A stretch of 8,547 bases of DNA from contig CAAFXE010000036.1 in NCBI GenBank assembly GCA_900766915.1, positions 1-8,547 on the forward strand. The letters are read 5' to 3'. How positions within the stretch are numbered: the stretch's first letter is position 1; each line of letters starts with the position of its first letter. Below the pieces are notes generated by a model. It did no database searches. It saw only the letters and a program-made list of their open reading frames with translations, and had not been told where the DNA came from. Positions 1 to 6,106 of this stretch are shown here, one piece after another. A program made the translations under genes and the position numbers. Origin of the DNA: Lachnospiraceae bacterium (GTDB lineage Bacteria > Bacillota > Clostridia > Lachnospirales > Lachnospiraceae).

Positions 1-116
1 CTACACCAAAAAGTGTGTTACTTGTTAAGTTGATTGAACCGCCGTGTACCGAACGGTACGCACGGTGGTGTGAGAGGTCGGAATTTCTCGATTAAGAGAA
101 ATTCCTCCTACTCGAT
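1..116 (+). mobile_element. Group II intron, 3' end only (domains V and VI)
   Basis: This is the 3' end of a self-splicing retroelement whose ribozyme body and any intron-encoded reverse transcriptase lie upstream of the window. Domain V is visible at about 38-69: lower stem 38-46 with 61-69, a two-base CG bulge at 59-60, upper stem 47-50 with 55-58 and a GAAC loop. The G41-T66 wobble places the catalytic triad as C40-G41-C42. The CGC form is known in some bacterial introns such as that of Oceanobacillus iheyensis, where AGC is the common form. Domain VI pairs 72-77 with 107-113 around an unpaired A110, then 80-89 with 96-105, closing a six-base loop. A110 would be the branch point, seven bases from a 3' end at T116 (CGAT, a normal AY ending). 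The intron is in the same orientation as the helicase gene. I did not assign a class. The first 35 bases would belong to domain IV and hold no feature I can name. Confidence 0.9.
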
Positions 117-125
117 TGTTACAAT
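116..125 (+). promoter_or_regulatory. Possible extended -10 promoter for the helicase, abutting the intron
   Basis: Directly after the predicted intron end the sequence reads TGTTACAAT, a TG-N-TACAAT extended -10. Transcription would begin near 132, about 15 bases before the helicase start codon. The -35 position with a 17-base spacer (97-102, AGAAAT) falls inside the intron and does not resemble TTGACA. Either the extended -10 acts alone or the intron has displaced an original -35. The same 10-mer, TTGTTACAAT, lies in the luxS promoter on the other strand. It is short and could occur by chance. Confidence 0.35.
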
Positions 126-146
126 AATCCATTTAGAGAGGTGTGT

Positions 147-2000
147 ATGGGAGAAAACTTTAATGAGGGACAAAAATGTGCTACCCGGCATTTTCAAGGT
201 CCGGCGTTGGTTTTGGCAGGTCCGGGAAGTGGCAAGACCCGTGTGATTACCTATCGAACAAAATATTTGATTGAACATTACGGAGTGGATCCTTCAAATA
301 TTCTGATCATTACATTTACGAAAGCGGCAGCCATGGAAATGCGTCAGCGGTTTCAGGCCATGACAGAGGGAAAATATGTAACAGCCTCCTTTGGAACTTT
401 TCACGCGGTATTTTTTGGAATCCTGCGTCATGCTTATGGATATTCTGCTGATAATATTGTCCGGGATGAGCAGAGAAATCGTTTTTTTAAGGAAGAAATT
501 TCCCATATGAACCTGGATATTGAGGACGAAGCAGAGTTTATTGGTAATATTACCGGAGAGATCAGCCGGGTGAAAAATGAACGAAAAAATATCCTGGAAT
601 ATGAAGCACTTTCCTGCGACACCGAGGCTTTTCGGAAACTTTTTCAGAAATATGATAACTTCCTAAGGCGGCAGAACTGGATTGATTTCGACGATATGCT
701 TCTTTTTACCTATGAGCTGTTGTCCCAGAGAAAAGACATTTTACAGGCCTGGCAAAATAAATATCAATACATTTTAATTGATGAGTCTCAGGATATGAAT
801 CAGCTGCAATATGATATCATGAAGCTTATGGCAGCTCCACGAAATAATATCTTTATGGTAGGAGACGACGATCAGTCTATTTATCGTTTTCGTGGTGCGA
901 AGCCTGAGATCATGATGAATTTTTTGAAGGATTATCCGGAAGCGAAACAAATTTTGCTGGATACCAATTACCGTTCCAGAAAACAGATCGTAGAAGCTGC
1001 CATTAAGGTCATAAATCATAACACAAATCGGTTTGCAAAGGAAATCAAAGCGGCAAGATCAGAGGGGAATCCCGTGATTACTGCCTTGTTTGACAATCAG
1101 AAGGAAGAATACGACTGCATGATTGAAAAAATCCTTTATTATCATAAGCAGGGCGGTAAGTACAGTGATATTGCGGTTCTATGCAGAACCAATCGTCAAC
1201 CCGGTGCACTGGCGGAAAAGCTGATGGAATATAATATTCCTTTCCAGATGAAGGATGCCATTCCGAATCTCTATGATCATTGGATCGCCAAAAACATCAT
1301 GACTTATTTAAAGCTTGGAAAGGGTTCAAATAAGCGGAGTGATCTTTTACAGGTGTTGAATAAGCCTCTTCGCTATATCAGCCGGGAATGTCTGGAGGAT
1401 GAGATCATCAGCTGGGATGTGATGCTCATGTATTATGAGGATAAACCGTGGATGTGTGACCGCATTGAGACACTTCAGCACGATTTGAAAATGCTTCAAA
1501 ATATGAAACTTTATGGGGCAATTCATTATATCCGTCATGTGATTGGCTATGAACAGTATTTGAGAGATTATGCATTGGATCATAAATTGAAGGTGGAAGA
1601 GCTTTTGGAGGTACTGGAAGAAATCCAGGAATCGGCCAGAGGGTATGAGACTCTGGAGGAATGGCAGAAGCACATTGAAGAGTACAGTGCCAATCTGGAA
1701 AAACAGCAAAGAGAACGGGAAAAACAGGATGGCGTGATTTTGTGTACCATGCATTCCAGCAAGGGTCTGGAGTTTCCCATCGTCTTTATTCCGGAGGCCA
1801 ATGAGGGGATTACCCCTTATCAAAAGGCTGTGATGAAGGAAGAAATCGAAGAGGAACGAAGACTTTTTTATGTTGCAATGACAAGGGCGAAGGAGCTTTT
1901 GTACATTTTTTCTGTGAAGGAACGTTTTCATAAAGCCCTGGAGGTTTCCAGATTTGTGACAGAGTTTTTAGAAGAGGATCAAACCGGAAAGCTTTCCTAA
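147..2000 (+). CDS. UvrD/Rep-family (superfamily 1A) ATP-dependent DNA helicase
   Basis: A 617-residue 3'-5' DNA helicase of the UvrD/PcrA/Rep type, expected to unwind DNA in the cytoplasm during repair or replication restart. The helicase motifs appear in order: Q motif near Q9, Walker A AGPGSGKT (24-31), motif Ia ITFTKAAAMEMR, Walker B DESQD (212-216; DEFQD is more usual), motif III GDDDQSIYRFRG (from 239), motif IV DTNYRS (from 272), motif V TMHSSKGLEF (from 534) and motif VI RRLFYVAMTRAK with arginine finger R580. At 617 residues it is about 100 shorter than PcrA/UvrD (roughly 720-750) and stops soon after motif VI, so the PcrA C-terminal tail that contacts RNA polymerase is missing. It looks like a distinct short paralogue rather than PcrA itself. 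ATG at 147 is preferred because GAGAGG (136-141) sits five bases upstream; GTG at 141 overlaps that site. The N-terminus is complete, so the upstream intron has not broken the gene. Confidence 0.9.
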   Translation: MGENFNEGQKCATRHFQGPALVLAGPGSGKTRVITYRTKYLIEHYGVDPSNILIITFTKAAAMEMRQRFQAMTEGKYVTASFGTFHAVFFGILRHAYGYSADNIVRDEQRNRFFKEEISHMNLDIEDEAEFIGNITGEISRVKNERKNILEYEALSCDTEAFRKLFQKYDNFLRRQNWIDFDDMLLFTYELLSQRKDILQAWQNKYQYILIDESQDMNQLQYDIMKLMAAPRNNIFMVGDDDQSIYRFRGAKPEIMMNFLKDYPEAKQILLDTNYRSRKQIVEAAIKVINHNTNRFAKEIKAARSEGNPVITALFDNQKEEYDCMIEKILYYHKQGGKYSDIAVLCRTNRQPGALAEKLMEYNIPFQMKDAIPNLYDHWIAKNIMTYLKLGKGSNKRSDLLQVLNKPLRYISRECLEDEIISWDVMLMYYEDKPWMCDRIETLQHDLKMLQNMKLYGAIHYIRHVIGYEQYLRDYALDHKLKVEELLEVLEEIQESARGYETLEEWQKHIEEYSANLEKQQREREKQDGVILCTMHSSKGLEFPIVFIPEANEGITPYQKAVMKEEIEEERRLFYVAMTRAKELLYIFSVKERFHKALEVSRFVTEFLEEDQTGKLS

Positions 2001-2044
2001 TATAGAGTTTCCAGATTGTACCAAACAGAATATGAAATAAATAA

Positions 2045-2085
2045 AATCCCGGAAACTACCTTCTAGGAAGGTGTTTTCCGGGATT
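2045..2085 (-). terminator. Long hairpin terminator between convergent genes
   Basis: Bases 2045-2055 (AATCCCGGAAA) pair perfectly with 2075-2085. Inside them 2058-2063 (ACCTTC) pairs with 2067-2072 around a three-base loop. Read on the minus strand, the stem is followed by ATTTTATTTATTT, a good U-rich tail, so it should end the DUF1292 transcript. On the plus strand the tail (ATGTGTTTC) is poor, so termination of the helicase there is less certain. The position midway between two convergent stop codons supports the call. Confidence 0.85.
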
Positions 2086-2135
2086 ATGTGTTTCGAGAAA
2101 TTTCAACGTTTCATGTTTGTGATCCGGAAGAAAAC

Positions 2136-2477
2136 CTATTCACATCCAAGATCTTCTTCGTACTGGAGCTCGTCTAACATTTCGTCAAATCGATCAGCAG
2201 CGATCTCGTATTCTTCATCACTTTCGATGTTTTCCAGCATTGGGCCGTTTTCTGTGGTGGAGTAGCGGTATAAGTATACTTCGCTTCCGTCAGCTTCGCC
2301 TTCTTCTGTTAATGGAAGAAGTGCAATATAGTCTTTGCCGCCTGCTTCATAAATGGTAAGGATGGCACATTCTACAACGCTTCCGTCATCCATGTTAACT
2401 GTTACAGTAATATCGCTGGTTCCGCAGGTATTGCAATCGCCGGTACAGCTTCCGCAGCTTTCACTTCTTTCTGCCAT
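2136..2477 (-). CDS. DUF1292 family protein with a four-cysteine N-terminus
   Basis: A small acidic protein of 113 residues that I place in DUF1292 (YrzB-like), a clostridial/bacillar family of unknown function. The domain runs from about residue 22: a short beta-rich stretch ITVTVNMDDGSVVECAILTIYEAGGKDYIALLPL, split in this text only by family features (ITVTVNMDDGS, then YIALLPL). It is followed by YLYRYS and an acidic helical tail rich in Glu and Asp (SDEEYEIAADRFDEML). Before the domain lies a C8-x2-C11-x3-C15-x2-C18 cluster that could bind zinc or an iron-sulphur cluster; a further Cys is second from the end. The start is supported by GAGGAAA (2481-2487 on the complementary strand), four bases before ATG. 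It is transcribed towards the helicase and away from the aminotransferase operon. No catalytic residues are evident; a cytoplasmic accessory role is the most that can be inferred. Confidence 0.85.
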   Translation of the reverse strand: MAERSESCGSCTGDCNTCGTSDITVTVNMDDGSVVECAILTIYEAGGKDYIALLPLTEEGEADGSEVYLYRYSTTENGPMLENIESDEEYEIAADRFDEMLDELQYEEDLGCE

Positions 2478-2498
2478 TATGTTTCCTCATACTTTCTT

Positions 2499-2504
2499 AT
2501 TATA
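2499..2504 (-). promoter_or_regulatory. Candidate -10 box for the DUF1292 gene
   Basis: A perfect TATAAT on the minus strand would start transcription near 2492, leaving a leader of about 15 bases that carries the GAGGAAA ribosome site. The -35 region at 17-base spacing (2522-2527, AAATCT) is poor. A minus-strand TTGACA exists further upstream (2589-2594) but has no well-placed -10, so the promoter assignment is tentative. Confidence 0.4.
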
Positions 2505-2552
2505 TTTCTGTGGTAGCCATTAGATTTAGAACTGATATCGGGCAAAGAATCA

Positions 2553-2603
2553 ATGTCCGATGTGACATCATCATATTTTGCTACCGAATGTCAATGCCGA
2601 CAT
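2553..2603. promoter_or_regulatory. Two operator-like dyads, ATGTC-N6-GACAT
   Basis: Two 16-base dyads with identical half-sites lie between the divergent genes: 2553-2568 (ATGTC-CGATGT-GACAT) and 2588-2603 (ATGTC-AATGCC-GACAT). Both are preceded by an A. Their centres are 35 bases apart. Identical arms with different spacers suggest a dimeric DNA-binding protein rather than a copied stretch. They lie upstream of both the DUF1292 -10 box and the aminotransferase promoter, so they could control either. The cognate regulator is not in the window and I do not recognise the motif. Confidence 0.5.
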
Positions 2604-2655
2604 TGTCTACAAGTAATCTACCATACTTAAGGAAAGCAGGCAAGGCGAAAATGAT

Positions 2656-2684
2656 TTGACGTACTATTTTTTTTGTAATAGAAT
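2656..2684 (+). promoter_or_regulatory. Sigma-A type promoter of the aminotransferase operon
   Basis: TTGACG (2656-2661), a 17-base spacer containing a run of eight T, then TAGAAT (2679-2684). Each box matches the consensus at five of six positions. Transcription would start near 2691, giving a leader of about 180 bases before the aminotransferase start codon at 2873. Confidence 0.75.
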
Positions 2685-2690
2685 TGTGAT

Positions 2691-2872
2691 TACGTTGGGC
2701 ACTAAAAATCCATAGGAACTGAAGAATGCATGGATTTTTGCCCGTTGCTGGAATGGAGTAGACCGGTAACAGTAAATTACCACAGGAGGAAGGCAGCTGT
2801 ATAAAGCAAAGATTGCTTGATTTTACGGGAAAAATGACGAAAATATAGGACAGCTGCTTAAAAATTGGAAAA
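2691..2872 (+). promoter_or_regulatory. Structured 5' leader of the aminotransferase operon, unassigned
   Basis: This untranslated stretch contains several base-paired units. Hairpin 1 pairs 2704-2713 (AAAAATCCAT) with 2730-2739, extended by GGGC 2697-2700 with GCCC 2740-2743. Hairpin 2 pairs 2765-2769 (GGTAA) with 2777-2781. Hairpin 3 pairs 2804-2809 (AAGCAA) with 2813-2818 around a three-base loop. An outer stem pairs 2793-2800 (GCAGCTGT) with 2850-2857. A strong AGGAGGA (2784-2790) has no start codon at a useful distance, so it may be an orphan Shine-Dalgarno or part of the fold. An ATG at 2834 opens a four-codon frame (MTKI) ending at TAG, in frame with the aminotransferase. I see no T-box, lysine, SAM or THF riboswitch signature. 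A regulatory leader is inferred from length and pairing only. Confidence 0.45.
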
Positions 2873-4042
2873 ATGGAATTGGAATTTTCGAAGAAATCTA
2901 ACGCGATTGAGGGCGGAATTTTTAACGTTTTAAATGACAGGAAGAAAGAGTTAATTAATCAGGGAAAGAAAGTGTACAACTTTTCCATTGGAACACCGGA
3001 TTTTCAGCCGGCACCTCACATCATGGAGGCGATGCAGGAAGCTTGTAAGGATCCGATGAATTATAAATATGCTATTGATGATAAACCGGAGCTGATCCAT
3101 GCCATGCAGGGCTACTATCAGAATCGTTTTGGCGTGGCACTGGAAGAAAATGAGATTATGACTGTCTATGGCTCCCAGGAGGGTATGACACATCTTGGCT
3201 GGGCTCTTTGTGATCCGAAAGATCTGGTGCTGGTGCCAAATCCGGGATATCCGATTTTTTCGGTGGGACCACTGCTTTGTGATGCTAATATCTATGAATA
3301 TCCCATTTACCCGGAAGATAATTATGTGTTGAAATTCGAAAATATTCCGGAGGACATTGCCAGAAAGGCAAAGCTGATTGTAGTATCCTATCCTCTGAAC
3401 CCGGTTTGTGCAGTGGCTGATGATGAATTTTATAAGGAACTGATCGCATTTGCAAAGAAATATCACATTATGGTTCTTCATGACAATGCATATGCGGATA
3501 TCGTGTATGGAGGACGGATAGGAAAGTCTTTCCTGGAGTTTGAGGGCGCTAAGGAAGTGGGAATTGAGTTTTATTCACTTTCCAAGACCTACAATATGAC
3601 CGGAATGCGCATTTCCTTTGCTGTGGGAAATGCAGAGATGATCGCACAGTTTAAAAAGGTACGCTCTCAGATCGATTACGGTATTTTCCCTGCCATTCAG
3701 CTGGCTGCAGTGGCAGCACTGACAGGTCCTCAGGATATGGTGAAGGAACAATGTGCGGAATATGAAAGAAGAAATAAGGCTCTTTGCGGGGGCCTTCGTA
3801 AAATCGGCTGGAATGTGCCGGACAGCCAGGGAAGTATGTTTGTCTGGGCACCCATTCCGAAAGGGTATGACAGCAGTGAGCAGTTTGTATTGGAACTGAT
3901 GGAAAAATCGGGTGTGATCGTGGTGCCGGGAACTGCATTCGGAAGTCTTGGAGAAGGGTACGTTCGATTTGCCCTTGTTTATCCGGTGGAAGTGATAGAA
4001 GAGGCAGTGCAGGCCATTAAGGAGAGCGGAATTAACATATGA
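2873..4042 (+). CDS. Class I/II fold PLP-dependent aminotransferase
   Basis: A 389-residue cytoplasmic fold-type I aminotransferase that moves an amino group between an amino acid and a 2-oxo acid using pyridoxal phosphate. Family marks: FSIGTPDFQP near the N-terminus, the cofactor phosphate loop GSQEG near residue 100, NP at 176-177, D204 and Y207 in HDNAYAD, the Schiff-base lysine K238 in SLSKTYNMTGMR, and R365 in YVRFALVYP, the expected substrate carboxylate binder. The usual NPTG is NPVC here (176-179). The overall pattern resembles aspartate, alanine and LL-diaminopimelate aminotransferases (DapL-like), and I cannot choose among them; the neighbours do not belong to a lysine pathway. ATG at 2873 is chosen because TAG lies in frame at 2846 and the sequence after it matches a complete family N-terminus. 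The only ribosome site, TTGGAA, is weak and too close, which hints at controlled translation. The stop overlaps the next start. Confidence 0.92.
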   Translation: MELEFSKKSNAIEGGIFNVLNDRKKELINQGKKVYNFSIGTPDFQPAPHIMEAMQEACKDPMNYKYAIDDKPELIHAMQGYYQNRFGVALEENEIMTVYGSQEGMTHLGWALCDPKDLVLVPNPGYPIFSVGPLLCDANIYEYPIYPEDNYVLKFENIPEDIARKAKLIVVSYPLNPVCAVADDEFYKELIAFAKKYHIMVLHDNAYADIVYGGRIGKSFLEFEGAKEVGIEFYSLSKTYNMTGMRISFAVGNAEMIAQFKKVRSQIDYGIFPAIQLAAVAALTGPQDMVKEQCAEYERRNKALCGGLRKIGWNVPDSQGSMFVWAPIPKGYDSSEQFVLELMEKSGVIVVPGTAFGSLGEGYVRFALVYPVEVIEEAVQAIKESGINI

Positions 4043-4617
4043 CAAAATTTCTGGAAGAAATGACAAACTTTATATTTTTGGAGGATGAACCCCAAAAATC
4101 AGATGTGATCTTTGTGCCGGGTTCTGAGGAAGGGGCTCTGGCAAAGACAGCAGCCAGGCTTTATCTGGAGGGCTATGCACCATTGATTATTCCATCGGGG
4201 AAATATGCCAAATGGACAGGACACAGTATTGTGGATCAATTTGAGACAGAAAGTGATTATTTCGCCTATTTGATGATGGAAGAAGGGGTACCGGAAGAAG
4301 CGATCCTGAAGGAAAGGGAGGCTACCTACACCTATCAGAATGCCATCAACACGAGAAAACTGTTAGATGAGCGGGGAATTGAGGTAAAGAGGGCAATCCT
4401 CTGCTGTCAGGCATATCATGCCAGAAGGAGTCAGCTCTATTATCAGATTCTGTTTCCTGATACGCAGATTCTGATCGTTCCCACCATTACAAAGGGAATC
4501 ACCAGAGATAACTGGTTTAAGAGCCGCGAAACAGCGGACATTGTGCTTGGAGAAATCGAGCGGTGTGGCAGCCAGTTTCATGAGATCGTAGAACAATATG
4601 GAATGCTGGAAAGGTAA
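4039..4617 (+). CDS. YdcF/DUF218 family protein
   Basis: A 192-residue protein of the YdcF/SanA/ElyC (DUF218) superfamily, a Rossmann-like fold whose biochemical role is mostly unsettled; ElyC and SanA are linked to envelope functions in E. coli. Family marks: the first strand DVIFVPGSE (22-30), LIIPSGK (49-55), an acidic stretch with the signature TYTYQNAINTRKLL near 105-118, ILCCQAYHARRS, and a late strand ILIVPT. There is no signal peptide or membrane helix, so it should be cytoplasmic, unlike SanA and ElyC. Its ATG overlaps the aminotransferase stop as ATGA, which implies translational coupling and a linked role. AAGGAG (4019-4024) lies rather far upstream, so re-initiation is likely. Family assignment is fairly firm; function is unknown. 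Confidence 0.85.
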   Translation: MTKFLEEMTNFIFLEDEPQKSDVIFVPGSEEGALAKTAARLYLEGYAPLIIPSGKYAKWTGHSIVDQFETESDYFAYLMMEEGVPEEAILKEREATYTYQNAINTRKLLDERGIEVKRAILCCQAYHARRSQLYYQILFPDTQILIVPTITKGITRDNWFKSRETADIVLGEIERCGSQFHEIVEQYGMLER

Positions 4618-4671
4618 AATTCTTATGACCGGAGTGGAAAAAGATTGGATTTATATAGGATGGAGGAAATA

Positions 4672-5946
4672 ATGAGAAGTAATACAGATGATGTATCTGT
4701 TTCCATAGATAAAGCGAAACCAAATGGTCTGTGGACACGGAATTTTACGATTATTACAGTGGGAAGCATTGTTTCCATGCTGGGAAATGCCATTGCCGGA
4801 TTTGCATTAGGATTGTTAATTTTAGATTATACAGGGTCAACATTTCTTTATGCCATGTATATGGTGATGTACAATCTGCCCAAGGTAGCAGTTCCGACTC
4901 TGGCAGGTCCTTTTGTGGACAAGTTTTCCAGAAGGAAGACGATCTATACGTTGGATTTTGTCAGTACCGCTTTATATGGGATTTTTGCGTGGCTGATCGT
5001 TAGCGGACATTTTAATTATGTTTTTCTGGTCATTGGATGTTTGATCATTGGAACCATAGACAGCGTCTATCAGGTGGCCTTCGACAGCTTTTACCCGATG
5101 CTGATCACGGAGGGTAATTATACCAAGGCTTATTCTATTCAGAGTACGCTGGAAAGTATGACAATCTTAATGATTCCTGTGTCTGCATTTGTATATAATC
5201 TTGTGGGAATTGTGCCGCTGTTTCTGATCAATATGGCAACTTTTTTATTTGCTGCGGTGATGGAGACAAGGATCACGCCGATTCAGGAAAGTTATGCAGA
5301 AGAACGGGAAGAAAAATTTGGACTTTCACAGTACCGTAAGACTTTTCAGGAAGGTGTCGCTTATCTGAAAGAGGAAAAGGGGCTGATGGCCATTACGTCT
5401 TATTTTATGGTCAGTATGCTGGCAGCCGGAGCTTTTCAGACTCTGGTGCTTCCGTATTTTAAAATGAATTTCCAGCATGGGGAATATGTCTATATTTTCA
5501 CTATGGGCTGGACCATGGTGGGGCGTATGATTGGCGGGGCTATTCATTATAAGTTCAAATACCCTACAGATAAGAAATATATCATTGCCTTATCAGTTTA
5601 TATCATCATTTCTATGATGGAAGGAACCATGCTGTATTTCCCGATCGTGGCAATGATGGTGATGTGCTTTGCAGAAGGGATTTTGGGTGTGACTTCCTAC
5701 AATATCCGAATCTCTGCCACCCAAAGCTACGTTCCGGATGAGAAGAAGGGAAGATTTAACGGAATCTTCCAGATGCTCAATATGGGCGGCATGCTTCTGG
5801 GGCAGTTTACAGCAGGGGTGCTGGGAGAATTTATGTCTCAGAGAACCGTTTTACTGGGATTCCATATGCTTTGTGTGGTTGCTGCAATCGTGATTATTGG
5901 CGGAAATAAAAAGCATGTGGAGAAGATCTATAACAGACAAGCTTAA
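4672..5946 (+). CDS. MFS transporter (12 predicted membrane helices)
   Basis: A 424-residue integral membrane transporter of the major facilitator superfamily, probably a proton-coupled exporter. The sequence gives two six-helix halves split by a charged cytoplasmic loop near residues 208-235 (EERE, then KTFQEG). Motif A is clear between helices 2 and 3 as GPFVDKFSRRK (79-89). The first helix reads TVGSIVSMLGNAIAGFALG. It most resembles the MFS_1/MFS_3 drug- or siderophore-efflux type, but the substrate cannot be read. The start is ATG at 4672, five bases after GGAGG (4662-4666); an earlier in-frame TTG (4645) and ATG (4660) lack a ribosome site, and the ATG at 4660 overlaps this one. It lies 54 bases after the YdcF gene with no terminator between, so it probably belongs to the same operon and may carry the product or substrate of the aminotransferase. 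Confidence 0.9.
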   Translation: MRSNTDDVSVSIDKAKPNGLWTRNFTIITVGSIVSMLGNAIAGFALGLLILDYTGSTFLYAMYMVMYNLPKVAVPTLAGPFVDKFSRRKTIYTLDFVSTALYGIFAWLIVSGHFNYVFLVIGCLIIGTIDSVYQVAFDSFYPMLITEGNYTKAYSIQSTLESMTILMIPVSAFVYNLVGIVPLFLINMATFLFAAVMETRITPIQESYAEEREEKFGLSQYRKTFQEGVAYLKEEKGLMAITSYFMVSMLAAGAFQTLVLPYFKMNFQHGEYVYIFTMGWTMVGRMIGGAIHYKFKYPTDKKYIIALSVYIIISMMEGTMLYFPIVAMMVMCFAEGILGVTSYNIRISATQSYVPDEKKGRFNGIFQMLNMGGMLLGQFTAGVLGEFMSQRTVLLGFHMLCVVAAIVIIGGNKKHVEKIYNRQA

Positions 5947-5960
5947 TGATGTATTCAGTT

Positions 5961-5980
5961 ATAAATTCTTAATAATTTAT
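5961..5980. repeat. AT-only inverted repeat after the MFS gene
   Basis: ATAAATT (5961-5967) and AATTTAT (5974-5980) are perfectly inverted around six bases; GTT (5958-5960) can add three pairs with AAC (5982-5984) over a bulged G. No U-run follows and the stem is AT-rich, so it would be at best a weak terminator. An operator is equally possible. Confidence 0.4.
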
Positions 5981-5986
5981 GAACCT

Positions 5987-6068
5987 ACTGTTCAGGAAAT
6001 CTTTTATCGGTTACTATATAGAAAACTGGTAACTGTTTAGATGGCATAGTATGGAAGCTACTAAACAG
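5987..6068. repeat. Inverted-repeat cluster upstream of the membrane-anchored protein
   Basis: This spacer holds CTGTTCAG (5988-5995), GTTAC (6010-6014) inverted to GTAAC (6029-6033), and CTGTTTAG (6033-6040) inverted to CTAAACAG (6061-6068). Segments 5987-6040 and 7466-7518, on either side of the gene 6107-7399, share the same order of words (TGTTCAG, CTATAT, AAAACTG, ACTGTTT), which suggests diverged copies of one intergenic repeat. I found no convincing promoter here. The element might carry one, or the downstream gene may be read through from the MFS operon. Confidence 0.45.
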
Positions 6069-6106
6069 CTACGAAAAGTAATGGGAACTTATGGAGGGTA
6101 CCTAAG

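Noticed and set aside
141..149. GTG start at 141 for the helicase
   Set aside because: It overlaps the GAGAGG ribosome site, which is correctly spaced for ATG at 147.
34..246. 70-residue plus-strand frame beginning in the intron
   Set aside because: It runs through intron domains V/VI and into the helicase in the wrong frame; the sequence is explained by the ribozyme fold.
1347..1931. 194-residue minus-strand frame inside the helicase
   Set aside because: Antisense shadow of a gene with all helicase motifs; it has no recognisable domain.
2071..2265. Plus-strand frame opposite the DUF1292 gene
   Set aside because: Serine-rich antisense shadow that starts inside the terminator hairpin.
2589..2594. 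Minus-strand TTGACA as -35 for DUF1292
   Set aside because: The nearest -10-like word (TATGAT) is only 13 bases away; at normal spacing there is only ATGATG.
2691..2872. T-box, lysine, SAM or THF riboswitch in the aminotransferase leader
   Set aside because: No T-box UGGNACC sequence, no terminator/antiterminator pair with a U-run, and no match to the conserved cores I know.
2951..3481. 176-residue minus-strand frame inside the aminotransferase
   Set aside because: Antisense shadow; composition is rich in Ile, His and Cys without family features, and the sense strand is a clear enzyme.
4645..4671. Earlier TTG/ATG starts for the MFS transporter
   Set aside because: Neither has a ribosome site; GGAGG sits five bases before ATG 4672.
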